Assembly: GCA_023101885.1 (NCBI GenBank)
Contig: JALPQD010000516.1
Location: forward strand, 699,156-763,155
Direction of reading: 5' to 3'
DNA length: 64,000 nt
Source of the DNA: Typhlomys cinereus
Lineage: Eukaryota; Chordata; Mammalia; Rodentia; Platacanthomyidae
Shown here: piece by piece, positions 43,057 to 54,500 of the stretch
How positions within the stretch are numbered: position 1 is the first letter of the stretch
How the letters are laid out: each line of letters starts with the position of its first letter
The notes under the pieces: model-generated
Told to the model about the DNA's origin: nothing
The model's input: the letters and a program-made list of their open reading frames with translations, nothing else
The model's database searches: none
Translations under genes and position numbers: made by a program

Positions 43057-43115
43057 AATAAAACACCTACTGCTCTGTTCGTTGTAAGATTTCTTCCTTG
43101 TGTGTTGGGGAGTTG
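43057..43115 (+). terminator. Poly(A) signal with GU-rich downstream element
   Basis: aataaa at 43057-43062, followed about 20-50 bases later by ctgttcgttgtaag and ccttgtgtgttggggagttg, the usual arrangement of a mammalian polyadenylation site. It would terminate a transcript of roughly 600 bases from the promoter-like region, or mark the R region of an LTR. Confidence 0.4.
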
Positions 43116-45750
43116 GAGAGGGGAATGCGACGGGCCTGTTGTTCACGGTTTTCTGTTTGGTGGGGTGTGTTTTCTTGTGAGTTTTTAGAGAAAAACAAGT
43201 AGGGTTCTACAGACAAATCTGCATTGGTAGAAAATTAATGAGGGTTGGCTAGAAATGAACCGATGAGAAAGTTGGCAGAAGTCGGTTAACAGAGGTGGTG
43301 GGGGGTCTGTTAAAAAAATTGCAGACCACCAGGCCTTCCAACATTCATAGAAGTGAGGAAAATTGGCCTCCCTTGAACGTAAGGAAGGAGAAATGCTGTG
43401 TGCTTACCTGAATGCCTTTAGTTTGGCCATAGGAAGGTAAAAGACAATGGCTTGTATCCACGTAGAGTTCTGCTTAGGCTCATGAAAAATGGTGACTTGC
43501 CCTCAACTGGCTAAGGTGATATAAATACAAGTCTTCTTTGGGTTAGTGCTGTCTGGTCTGAGATGTTTGTATCAGCCACGCAGGAGGAATCCATGCTGTG
43601 CCTGCTGGCGTGTGTGCTTAGCTTTCAAGATGTGTGCCGCGACATGTTGAGAGACTCAAGCATAAAGACCTTTAGGCTCCTCTTTGTCGAGGACAGGGTC
43701 AACTGCAATGGTCACAGAAAGGCATCTTAAAATCAGAGGTTGGATGTACTCCACTTTTGGCTAAATGAGTAGAAGCGCTTGACTTTTATGACCCCAAAAT
43801 GCTGTTCTTTTGTTGTTGTTGTTATTTAGATTATTAATGCTGTCCATATTATGACAATTAAATCAGATATTCTTTGTAAGTCTTGAATAGCTTGAACAGA
43901 AGCTAAGTGAGTTTCTCCCTTTTCTCAAACCAGATTTTCAAGGGGCTTTGAAGTAACAAACCACTGTAAAAGAAGTACACTTGGAAAAATGCTTAGCCCT
44001 TAATTCAGTTGTTTGGGACATACATTTATGAAGACAGAAAGTTGTTTTTAAAGACAGGATGTGTTGAGATTCCCTGGATCCAGTTTTGGGGAAATTACCT
44101 TCTGTAGAATGATATGCATGGGCAAGTATTATATACTTGTTATATTGTTACGTGCATGTATGCGTGTCTCCGCTATGACATGAATGCCAGTTCATTCTTC
44201 AAGGTCCCTCTGTGTAGGTACCTTCCTTGAAGACCCGTTTGGAGAAGATCTGCTAAGTAAGGAGATAATTTCAGAGCTTTGTTTATTAAAAGAGACCTGG
44301 AGCCTGTCCACTAGCCTGAATTATGTTAGTGCCAAGTGCAAATGCGCCTACAGCTCATTACAGCTGAACTTAAGAGCAGGCTCCACAGAGGTAGCTCCGA
44401 CTGCTGTTTGGTTGCTTTGGTCAATAAATCCAAGTTCTCGGATGCTCTGCATTAGTGAAGCCAGCACTTCGCATCAGCACGGGCTTCCTTCCCAGTGTAT
44501 CTGTAAAAGGCCTTGCGCGGAGCTGAACATTAGCTCCCACAGCCCCCATGCAGCTCGAGTCAGGAACCACTGAGCTCTAAATGTGCCGGGAGTGGGCAAG
44601 TTAAGCAGGCCACGCTGTCTTTCTGCAGACAGTTTAAGGGAGGCTCTGGGGGCCTCCTGTGGCTTGGCCTCCGCCACAGAGCCGCGCCTTACTTGCTCAC
44701 AGACCCCAGTGAGCCTGCTGTTTGAATCTCAGCCCATGGGCTTCGGTTAAGAGTTTGAATTAAGTCCCCCCAAAGGCTGTCCAACCGGCCGGTAACTCCA
44801 TTCACCCTTTGGGAAGTCTGAGGAAGCCCAGACTCTCCTGGTAGCATCCTGTTTTGAAGGGCAGCAGGGGGAAATGGCTAGGGTCACAATGGAAACACAG
44901 TTCTTTCCGTGGACTGCGCGGCTCAGCCGTACCGTACATCCTGGGCCGCAATTCCTGATCCTAGCGTTGGATCTTTAAAGTGTGTGTGTGTATTGGGGGG
45001 TCCCTGTAGAAAACCTACATGGAACAGTGTGGGGGAGCGAGTGTCAGTGGCGTTAATGGAAGCGCCCGGGAATCGGGCAGGGCGGGGGATGTACCTGAGG
45101 GGCCACGACACTCAGCCTGTGGGTATTGACATGACACGGCAGGGGCAGGAAATGTCGATGATGAGGACGATGGAGGAAAGGTAATCGCTGCAGAGGTTTC
45201 TGGTGAATGCCACTAAGGGTTTTAATAGCTGGAAATAATCTCCTCCTCTAGCCTTGGGGGAGGAGGCACCCCTTCCTTCTGGTGCTCGGAGGGTCTGTGA
45301 CAGGGGAAGAAACAGGTGACACCCTCCACCCCTCCACTTCCCCCACTCTGCGTCCTGCCGGGCAACTGTCTCACCCCAGAACAGCCCCTTCGCCCGGCGC
45401 CCGCCCTGGCAGTTTCTCAAAATGACTTGCTGTATGTATTGAGGAGCCGCTCCAGGGTCCCCGCTGGGCTGTAGAGTGCAGCAGGCACCCTGAGTGTGTG
45501 TGCATGGGTGGTGTGTGTATGTGAGCACACGTGTGAGCGTGTGTGTGTGCACACATGCGCCCTGACACATGACCCTGGCAAACAGAATTGGGAATGATTG
45601 ACGCGCATGCCTCCTATTTGCTTCTCTGCAGGCCCTCCAGTGCTAGAGAATGTCCCAGAACAGAACCATTTCTTCACATCTGTATCTTCTTGAAAGTGAC
45701 AATTTCATTTTATTTTACTTGGTTCTGAAAAACAGACTTCATTTTTTTTA
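43116..45750. other. Repeat-poor unique DNA
   Basis: One of the longer repeat-free parts. 44180-44580 has balanced base composition, a 129-codon plus-strand frame without known domain, and could be conserved non-coding sequence. A TG/CA-rich patch lies at about 45495-45555. No gene supported. Confidence 0.4.
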
Positions 45751-45752
45751 AA

Positions 45753-45805
45753 GTGCCAACTTTGGCAGCACATATACAAAAATCGGAATGATAAAGAGAA
45801 GATTT
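45753..45805 (+). pseudogene. U6 snRNA pseudogene, 3'-truncated
   Basis: It matches the 5' part of U6: gtgccaactttggcagcaca corresponds to the U6 5' stem-loop region, tatacaaaaatcggaatgat to the following segment, and aaagagaagatt to the AGAGAAGAUU stretch before the conserved ACAGAGA-box region. Several substitutions, and loss of everything after about nucleotide 50, make it dead. An A-rich run and a (CA)n tract (45814-45855) follow directly, as for a retrocopy. No upstream U6 promoter elements were seen. Confidence 0.85.
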
Positions 45806-45811
45806 AAAAAA

Positions 45812-45813
<2 letters not shown>

Positions 45814-45854
<41 letters not shown>

Positions 45855-45855
45855 C
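45814..45855. repeat. (CA)n microsatellite
   Basis: About 20 CA units with one g interruption, directly after the U6 pseudogene's A-rich end. Confidence 0.95.
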
Positions 45856-46720
45856 TTGTTAATGTCCCTTTTAAAAATGTGTAAGAAATAACATGTTTTT
45901 GAAAACTACCCGCTCCCAAAGTCTCCAGGGAGCTCTTCTGTACCCAGAGCTTGGGTGGGCGTCCTTGTGCGGGGACAGGACTGGCATCGTGGTGCCTTGG
46001 CAGAGTTGTGGCTTCAGCCCCATGAGAGTTTCGGAAAGGTGAACTCTTGGCAAAGGGAGTTTGAAGTCAGTCTCGGGCCTTGCCAGCGTGCGCTCAGTTC
46101 TGGGGTGACTTCGCCCTTCGGCCCCGGCAGGAACCTCGGTAGCCGGGTAGAGCTGCCCCCTGCTTCTTCCTGGACAGGCTGGAAGATGTTGCTCCCCAGA
46201 GTCCGCGGACTTTCTGTGGTCGCAGACACACCTGCACTAGCCATTAGTCATCTCGTGACCACGGGCAGGCACCCAGCTGGGCGGCTAGGCGTCCTCACCC
46301 GCACAGGAGCGCCCCTGCCTGGCACAGGGGTGAGCTGTAGATGCGGAGCCCTGCTGCCTTGGACCACCCAGGTGGCCGACCCCTTTCCCGACAGACTGCC
46401 TTGCTGGCTGGCCCCACTCTTTGCTCTTCGTACATTTCCCTTCCTGCCTGGCTGCAGGGGTGAAGCCCACCACAGCCGCCAACTCTGCCTGGGTTCTCTC
46501 CCAGAGACAGAGCCCAGCAGGATCCGCTGTGCCAGCCCTGCCTGCCTCCCCACACCCGCAGCGGGCACATCTGTCTAGAATGAGAGGCGAGCTGGATGCT
46601 AGAGGTGGGGCTGGGCAGGTGAACACGCAGGGATCGTTCAGGCTGTGTTATGAGACACAGGGCTGTTTGGCAGCGGAGTCCTTCAACTGGGCCTTATTTC
46701 TGGTTTCCACAGCTGAGGGG
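45856..46720. other. GC-rich unique DNA with the longest ORF (207 codons)
   Basis: The plus-strand frame 45955-46578 is the longest in the window but is matched by long frames on the opposite strand (46248-46626). It is Pro/Gly/Arg/Leu-rich without any domain, as expected by chance in GC-rich DNA. I do not call a gene. Confidence 0.4.
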
Positions 46721-46795
46721 TTTTTCCCCTAAATTCATGAAAAAAAAAAAAAAGGTCAGTAGACCTATTTTTTTCATGAATTTAGGGAAAAAAAA
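46721..46795. repeat. Long palindromic hairpin, about 75 bp
   Basis: Left arm tttttcccctaaattcatga followed by A's; right arm T's followed by tcatgaatttagggaaaaa. The centre aggtcagtagacct also pairs (ggtc/gacc), leaving a 4-nt loop. Pairing extends over nearly the whole segment, with one extra C and unequal A/T runs as the only irregularities. Confidence 0.93.
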
Positions 46796-48061
46796 TCTAG
46801 CTTTACCCAGTTTACAGACACTGAACATTATCCCTACTGGGAAAGTGGAAAGATGTTGCAAAGTCCCTGCAGATTGCGTCACACCCAACGGGCTGCGATC
46901 GCAATCGGTCATGTTGGCCTCGGGTCTTTCTGCTGATACGGGTCCACTCCCTCTCCCGAACACGGACCCTTCTGCTTTCCTCCGTGACATTAATTTACAC
47001 ACGCTCCCCGACGTGTTTGCGCGTCACGGCATTCCATCCCAAAGAGGTGTTTTTATAAGCTGTATCCTGCTGTGGGAAATAGCCCAGCTTTCAGTTTTTC
47101 TACAAACGCACAGCGACTCCCTTCTTCGCGTCCTGCCAGGAACTTAACCAAGAGAATTCATTCTTCCATTTTAATTTGTGTTCGTGCTGATTTGAGCATT
47201 TCATTCTCTTTTGGCTTTCCCGTGAATCTGTTTTAACTGTGGTATGATATCTGTTCTCTGTCTTATTCCTGCTTTTTTGTTCGTGTTTGGTCTCTCTTCT
47301 CTCTCAACTGTTCTCCCTCTTGAACTTGGTCGAGTGCTGAAGTGTATTTCTGACCTGGTCCTCATTCTTTTGCTCCCTCTCTCCTCTTTCTCTTTCTGAC
47401 CTGTGTCTCCCTGGGCCGCTTGCATTTGTTTCTCCTCATACACAACCAACTGACAGGAATCCTGTCCACCTTGTCAATGTCCTTAGTAATGACTGCAGGG
47501 ACTGAGGATGGTTGAAAAGAATTCATTTACATGGAAACTCTTCTAAATCAGAGGAAGTTAAAAGAATACAATCACACAGTCCTTGCAGAGTCCAAATAGA
47601 AGTCTTTCCAGAGATCTCTGCAGGTGAATTAAAATGAATCATGTAGATTTAATGTTTCACAGATCATAAAATGATTTAAGAAATGTAACTCTACTCTCTG
47701 GGATTCAGAATCCAGAGTGACATGCTAGCTCGGTCCTGTACCAAGCCTTGTGCCCAACTCGCATGTTGTCTCACGAGATCCCCAGGGTGACCTGAGCATT
47801 GTTGCTTGATCAGAGACAAGGGTCGAGGATTGGGGGGCCAGGGTGCCGCACGAAGAGCACAACCCACTATCAGTGTCTGTATTCCTGTATTTCCTGTATC
47901 CCTAGTGTTAAATCACTGTGCGGGGAAAGACGAGTTAGCAGACGAGATAACAAATCAAGTAACTAGAGAGAGAATCCTTTGTTGTCTCTTCTTGTGTAAA
48001 TCCTATAAGCTGCAGTCACTCACACCAAGATACTAGTTGAAATAAAATGATAGGATGCTAA
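46796..48061. other. Unique DNA
   Basis: No repeat recognised. A purine-strand-rich stretch at 47200-47440 yields an 82-codon Arg/Glu/Lys minus frame that I consider compositional. Includes a frame of 165 codons (46650-47147) crossing the hairpin, not credible as coding. Confidence 0.4.
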
Positions 48062-48210
48062 AGAAGGGGGCCCATGAGAGAGCTCAGCAGGCGAGGGGCT
48101 TGGTGGAAACCCTGAGGATCTGAGTTTGATCCCTGGAAGCCCACATACTGCATTGTGAGTCTCTCTCTCTCTCTTTCTCTCAAATAAATAAAATATTTTA
48201 AAAAGACAAT
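48062..48210 (+). repeat. tRNA-derived SINE with (TC)n and AAATAAATAA tail
   Basis: gggcccatgagagagctcag, gatctgagtttgatccctgg, gagtctctctctctctcttt, ctcaaataaataaaatattt. Same tail type as 5792-5985; distinct from the CA-tailed family. Confidence 0.75.
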
Positions 48211-48274
48211 TTAAGAATGGAAACCTTAGTTTAGTTGTCAAGTTCTCTATACGCATGTCTCTCTGTCTCTCTCT

Positions 48275-48383
48275 CTTACAAACACTATAACTGTCACCCA
48301 GGCTGGACTAGAACTCAGGGCAGTCCTCCTGCCTCAGCTTCTCAAGTGTTAGGGTTACAGAAGTGACCCACCATGCCTGACTT
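48275..48383 (-). repeat. B1 SINE, truncated
   Basis: Plus-strand words tgtcacccaggctggactag, aactcagggcagtcctcctg, cctcagcttctcaagtgtta and gacccaccatgcctgac are the complement of a B1 or pre-B1 monomer. Confidence 0.75.
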
Positions 48384-48925
48384 AAAGGAATACATGTGTA
48401 AGATGATCTTTTTTAGAACGTCCTGGGATGTAGTCCAGGCCTTGTTCATGAGGCAGGCAAGAAGTCCACCTCAGAGGTCACTCCCAGCCCCAAGAATTCT
48501 CTCCTTATTTGGCAGTGTCCAAGGGCAGAGGCTCCTGATTCCAGATCTGCTGCTGACTGACTTACGCGCCCCGGCCCTAGTATCAACTTCCTTGCCCTGC
48601 CGTGGGCGTTGTAATGAACACAGGGGTCAGAGTTTTCCGCTCGCTGAGCCTCGTCTTTCGGCAGGACATTCGTGGAACTCAGCTCCGGGAGGCCTGGGCG
48701 CTGTGCTGCTGTGTGCAGATAAGTGCTCAGGCTTTTAGAAAAGAAGCACCAAAGCCAAGGAAAATTATTTATGTTTTTAAAAGTTGCCACATCAGAATCC
48801 AACTATAACATCAATGTCGGAGCGACTGCCCTCCACACTCGTTCAAAACAGTGCATGCATGCCTCTGGAAAATATGACAGACGCATCGGGCAGCCATGTG
48901 ACATGTTCGAATGGAACCTGCTCAG
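48384..48925. other. Unique DNA with possible ID remnant
   Basis: ggatgtagtccaggccttg at about 48425 looks like a degraded ID head. Nothing else recognised. Confidence 0.4.
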
Positions 48926-48926
48926 C

Positions 48927-48981
<55 letters not shown>

Positions 48982-49272
48982 CTATGTGGGTAGGTGAAAG
49001 TCCATGTATGTGCATGTGTGTGGAGACCAGAGGTCAACTTTGGGTGTCTTCCTTAATCATTCAGGATTTTACTTGATTGATTGATTGATTGATTGATTGA
49101 GACAGAGTCATTGAACCTGGCTCACCAGTTCTGCTAGACTGACTGATGAGCTCACTCTGGGGATCCCCCGTTTCTCCAGGAGGTGCACCCCATTGCTCCT
49201 GGCTCTTAGGTGGGTGCTGGAGATCAAACTCAGATCCTCGCACTTACATGGCAAGCTGTCTGCCCAGCCCAA
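48926..49272 (-). repeat. B4-type SINE with (TG)n and (TTGA)n
   Basis: (TG)n 48928-48980, then tgtgtggagaccagaggtca, a (ttga)7 run at 49073-49100, gacagagtcattgaacctgg, ctcaccagttctgctagact, gagatcaaactcagatcctc, gcacttacatggcaagctgt. Complement of B4, with the tetranucleotide expansion inside it. Confidence 0.85.
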
Positions 49273-50594
49273 AGCGCGTTCACTTTTAACACTCCCCACT
49301 TCCATGATTTACTGCTCCTTTTGGGGTCATGAATATTAGAGTCTTTTTCTGGATCTGTTTCCCCGTTTATAATCACTGTCGTGGGCACACTGCTGAATGG
49401 ACCCTCTACATCATTACACAACCCCCCCCCACACACACTGTAAATTCAAATCATCTCCATCCCCTGTGGTTCCAATTAGGTCTCTCTCTTTTCAGTGGAC
49501 AGCGTGCACACAAGACACACCTTTGGGGAAGAGGGCACTGGTGAAACACCCTTGAGAATTTGTCAACACGATGAGTTTGTGTCTCAACTCGAGGCAGATT
49601 TCTCAAGGTATTGCTCTAAGTGCATGCGGTTTGAAGTTGTGCCGCTGTCCTTGGAGGTCACACATGTCTGTACAGTGCCCCCCAGGAGCAGGAAGACACA
49701 CAGAATCACACGACTCACGTTTATCTGTGCCGCAAGTGGCCTTTGATGCGCTGTATCTTGAAAATAGCCTTAGTGGGGGAGGATTGGTCTTATCACAGGC
49801 AGCAGGCACAGGGGACAGGGGAGAAAGAGGCACTCCCTGGAAAGGGGGTGGCCAGAACCTCAGTCTGGCACAGGGGGCAGGAAGTTGCCTCCTTTGGAGC
49901 TTGCTCCTTGGGGGGAGGGGGGCAGGGTGCCCAGTGCCGCTGTGTGCATTTCTATGGCTCGACTGTTCTTGACCCCCAAGCTGGGGTTCATGGCGGTGCC
50001 CCATGGGTCCTCAAAAGTGGGGTTGGAGCCATGCCCAGGATGGATGAGAAGACCCTCAGCGGCCTCCTGGGATTCAAACCCTGGCCCCTCTACCCTCCCC
50101 CCAGTCCACACCCTGGCCCCTCCACACCTCCTCTGACCCCCACACCCTGACCCCTCCTCTCACATGAGCCTCAGGCTCACAGCAGTGAACCTTTTCCACC
50201 AGAGACAAGAGCGGTCCTCACTCAACAGTGTTACGTGAAGCGGGCCGGGTGCAGGAGGAGCTCAGAGCTGAGCGCCTTTGTAAGCGAAGAGGACTTTACT
50301 GTCCATTTAGACCAGTTTCTCTTCTCTGGTAGTTCCTCCTTTCCTTAATTTTTTTTTCAATTTCTGCAACAGTTCGCAGGTTGCATTTTTTATTTTTCAG
50401 GGAGTGCGTTCGTGCATGTCCTCTAAGAGCTCCGGCCTCTGGCCTCTGAAATCAGCATCCCGGCAGGAGCAGCTGCTTCCCTGACTGTCCACAGCACCAT
50501 CTGAGATGACACTCCCGTGATAGGCAGCGTCAGGGCTGCACTTCCTTGACCCTCTCTGCGGGAAGCCTGGTTGTCCTCAGCTTCTCTCTTCCTG

Positions 50595-50597
<3 letters not shown>
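49273..50597. other. Unique DNA, GC-rich in the middle
   Basis: Overlapping frames of 83-135 codons on both strands at 49495-50150 have no domain. An acceptor-like ctctctcttttcag precedes 49496 but no matching donor is convincing. Confidence 0.35.

Positions 50598-50627
<30 letters not shown>
50598..50627. repeat. (TC)n microsatellite
   Basis: About 15 TC units. Confidence 0.95.
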
Positions 50628-50632
<5 letters not shown>

Positions 50633-50905
50633 CACTAAGAACCAGAGCTGCATAGGCGGTTGGAAATCATCCAAGTGGGCAGTTAATGCAGGAGCACTTT
50701 TCCTGAGCATCCGAGTGTTGGAGGTCCTTTTAGGATATGTTCCTGCTGCCTCGCACACCTTCCCCAATCCTTGCTCAAGTCTCTCTTCTTGGGAGCCGGG
50801 AATGGGGCAGCTTTGAGAACCTTCAGTCCTAGAAAGGAGTAAAGAGAAGATTGCCCAACAGATAGATAGAATCACCAACACACATATACATTCCTGCACA
50901 CAGGA

Positions 50906-50907
<2 letters not shown>

Positions 50908-50960
<53 letters not shown>
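50908..50960. repeat. (CA)n microsatellite
   Basis: About 26 perfect CA units; no SINE body recognised beside it. Confidence 0.97.
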
Positions 50961-50961
<1 letters not shown>

Positions 50962-53808
50962 TTGAGTTCAAGACTTTCTCTTCCTCTTATATGAACTCCT
51001 GAGTTAAAAATCATACATAAATTGTATAAAATTCAAAATATGTTTAGTCCAGTGTGAAGTGACATTCTGACTGCTTTTTTTTAAATTGTTCATTCAACCA
51101 TTTGTAAGTTTCCACGGATAGTTTTATTAGCAATGCCTCTATTTAGGCCAAAGATGATGAACGTAGTTAAGCCTAGAAAAAAAAAAATCTGTTTGGGTAG
51201 CGTTCTGTGCCAGCAAGAAAACCCCCTTTACTGCTTATATACCCCCAAGAGACTTTGTCCCTCCTCCCCAAGTTCTGAGCCCTTCTACTCACTGCTGGAA
51301 ATGCAAGCCAACCTGTTTTTTTTTTTTTTTCCAAGAAGTCGGTTATAAAAAAAAAAGCACATGTCCATTTTTTTTTTAGGCTTGTTCTCTGGAGATGGAA
51401 AACACCTTTTTTTAGACTCGATGTTTACCGCTTTGGTAAACAGTGAAATGCTGCTCCAGCAATTACCTTGAGGATAAAGGGTGTGTAGACAGACACTTCC
51501 CGCTCGGCTTCCTGCTGTGCTCCGCCAGCCAGAGCTCGGGCAGCAGCAGCAAGGACTGCTCTGAAAACTTCCTCCCTCCAGAGCAAGGTTTTTTTCTTCA
51601 TTATGTCTCCTCTTGGGCAGGAGTCCTTCCAGGGAAAACTGTCTTTTCTTATGACTGATGAGAGTGGGAAGCTTTAAGTAACAGTGTTTCTTTCAGGAGC
51701 ATCTCTTGGATGCACACAAAGCTAGATTTTTTTGGGGTAATATTGTATCCTTGGAGGTGCTCCTGTCTTCCTTGAATCATGGCAAGTGATTCCCAATCCC
51801 GTGTTTCTTTGAGCTTTGACTAAAGGCCTTCTCTAAAGCCATGGTGGATTTTTGTTCTCTTTAGTCAAGCCCAGATCACCGGATTTGGATCCAAAAATTT
51901 CAGCTCATAGTTTGTTCTCCACATTGTTTACACCACTTATTAAATTCCAAGGAATGCATTGTTTAGGTTCTTTGAAGCAAAGCAAATAAAACCACGGAGG
52001 CCCAGGCACCAAACAATAGGAATCATCCATTACCCATCTACAGGATATGTTCTTAAGAGACTGGCTCCTTTGTAGAGGGAAAATATGCCAAGTCAACAAA
52101 CAATTACAGCGAACAATGAACCAAACCAAACAAATAGCACCTGAGAATCCTGGCCTGGACCCTGGCTACGGCCCAGCGGATGGTGTTTGTGGGAGCTAAA
52201 GGTAGAATCCTGCGTGTGGGCCATTCTGTCCAGGCCTTCTGCAGATGCCAGAAAGATTCTCCATCCCAGCTTGGCATCACTGCTGGATTCCTTCCAGAAA
52301 GGCTTCCTTTCTGATCACCTGGAGTTTCACACGTGCCCGGGGAGACCAGTGTTTATGGGAGGCTCTGCCTGCTCACTGGCAGTCTGGGGGGGCGGCCGTG
52401 AGCAGAGGATGCTCACAGGTCTGTGAGGATCATATCCACGCAGCCACTTGGCACACATACGGTGCCTTGGATGGGAAACAGAATTGCAATGAAATTGACC
52501 CCGTCGACCTGTCCCTTCAGAACCTCATGTGTTTGCTTCTATCCGCTTATCTCATGGCAGCAACTTGATTATGTTTGAATGGAGACCTCTGTCTTCCGTT
52601 GCGTTTGCCTAAAGGTGTTCGCTGGACAACGTACTCTCCCACGGGTCTCCTGATGTGCCTCCCTACAGATGCTGCCTCTAGACCCGTCGGCAGGTTTGCG
52701 AGGTTGCTCCCCTGGTCCCCTGGGTCTTGTCTGTTCCATGGCTCCCTGAGTTGTGGGCCCCTCCCATTACTCCCACCTCTAAGTGATGCTATGGTAGGCT
52801 AGCGCGAGACACACACTATTGGGGTTCCCTCTGAAGACCACCCTGGCCTCCTGAGGATCAACTTTTGCTTTTTTTTTAACCACTTGTAGTGAATGCAGGC
52901 TTAAAAGATCCATTGGATGATATTTTATTGATACAACAAAAACAGTAATAATTTTTCTTCTTTTCTCTACATTTCAAAACAATTTGCTGTAAGGGTTTAG
53001 AAAATAAAAATTGAAGAAAAGATAGTAAAATAATTGATATCACATATCCAGAGTCTATTGATGCTTGATTTGTTTGCTTTTCCCCTCTTTATACACAGGT
53101 ATAAAATTTGAGAAATGAAACTCAATTTATTAGTGATCTCCTACTCGCTTCTTTTTTTTCTAGATAGTGAAAAAAAGGGAAAGACTGAGCTTACCTTAGT
53201 CCCTTTAGAGCTGAATGCCCCACACTGCTTTTTTAAAATTCCAATTTATTTCTGAGTCCTGAGGAATTCAGGGTCAGCAGACACTCTATAGACTTTGGCT
53301 GTTTTTCCAGATGGATGTATAACTATGTCTTACTTTAGCACTTTGGCAAATGTATTTTTTTTCCTTCAAAAGTGGCCTGCACTATGACTTGTCGTGTAAA
53401 CTTTGGCTTTGTATATTTAAGGTATGTGATGTGAGCTTTTCATGAAAGCCATCTGTAATGAGTGACAAATTTATTCCACTCACATTAACGCTCCATTGTC
53501 GTCCTTGGTTATTATGCTTTGTGCATTAGGGGGCAAGAACACCCCAAATTGGCTCTTTGAGCAAAATTCCTGAATGCAGCAGGACACGAGCAAGTGAGGC
53601 TCTGGACTGGGCAGTGTTTCTCCTGCGTGCCTGGTGTGCTGCCCCTCTGGCCCATCTCCTCCCATTTCCTTCCCCTCCCATGACCACTTTTATTTTCGAT
53701 TTGATTTCTCTGTGTTCAGTATTCTTAGATTCTACCCATGAGCAGTGAGAGCATCGATATTTTTTCCTTTGGCAACTAAACCCATTTCATGAGGCATGAT
53801 GGCCTCAA
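50961..53808. other. Longest repeat-poor stretch
   Basis: Nearly 2.9 kb without a recognisable SINE or LINE. 52870-53480 is AT-rich, and short A/T runs occur at 51178, 51318 and 51370. Frames are short and domain-free. The absence of insertions may reflect chance or constraint. Confidence 0.4.
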
Positions 53809-53900
53809 TATTTGTCTACACTTAGGCAAGTGATAGAGTCTCTCTTTCTCGTCTTATTTGTCTACACTTAGGCAAGTGATAGAGTCTCTCTTTCTCGTCT
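53809..53900. repeat. Perfect tandem duplication, 2 x 46 bp
   Basis: Copies 53809-53854 and 53855-53900 are identical by eye; each holds tttgtctacacttaggcaag followed by tgatagagtctctctttctc. Identity implies a recent event. Confidence 0.95.
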
Positions 53901-53934
53901 CTCTCTTCATTTTCTATTCATTCATTCGTTAGTT

Positions 53935-54137
53935 GATTTTGGAGAAGCATTTCATGTAGCCCACCATGGCCAGCTGAGGATGATCTTGAACTTCTGACTC
54001 TCCTGCCTTTACCTTCTCAAGGCTGAGGTGACAGGTATGGACCACCACACCTAGTTGATGCAGTGTTGGGTTCGAACCTAGGGCTTTATGCATGCTGGGC
54101 AAGCCTCCATCAGCTGAGCCGCACTCTCGTCCTGGAT
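53935..54137 (-). repeat. B1-ID dimeric SINE
   Basis: B1 part: catgtagcccaccatggcca, gctgaggatgatcttgaact, ggtatggaccaccacaccta. ID part: gttgggttcgaacctagggc, catgctgggcaagcctccat, cagctgagccgcactctcgt. Same structure as 335-554. Confidence 0.82.
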
Positions 54138-54139
54138 CT

Positions 54140-54500
54140 CCCATGGCTCAGATTCCGTATCCATTTGTCCATTCTGTGTCTCCTCCAGGGTGAATAGTGC
54201 AGCAGAGAACAGAGGGATGCGGCTGTCTTTATCCCTTGCTCATGGTGCTTCCTCTGGACATGGCATGGGACTGCTGGTTCATGTGGTAGTCATAACATCC
54301 TCAGCACCCCACAGTGTCCACCTACCTTGCTTCCTTCAGCTGTAAGGAAGGCTCTGTTCTCCCCAACATCCCACTACAGTTCTCTCCTGTCTTCTTGGTG
54401 CCTCCCCTGTGAAATGATGTGTCCTCGTGGTTTACAAATGACCGATGCTGGACACCTTCTCATGTGTCTATTCACCATTGCTATGTCTTCTTTGGGGGAA
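54140..54500 (-). mobile_element. Ancient LINE-1 3' remnant (tentative)
   Basis: Words gtatccatttgtccattctg, agggtgaatagtgcagcaga and gggactgctggttcatgtgg echo the complement of L1M 3' sequence, as at 6720-7258. Highly diverged; boundaries vague. Confidence 0.45.

Noticed and set aside
45955..46578. Longest open frame, 207 codons, plus strand
   Set aside because: GC-rich DNA with equally long frames on the opposite strand, Pro/Gly/Arg-rich translation, no domain, no splice or promoter support.
49496..49746. Frame after an acceptor-like ctctctcttttcag
   Set aside because: No good donor follows and the peptide has no known features.
50423..50971. 182-codon minus-strand frame
   Set aside because: Its start is a (CA)n tract giving Cys/Val and its middle a (TC)n tract giving Arg/Glu; low-complexity artefact.
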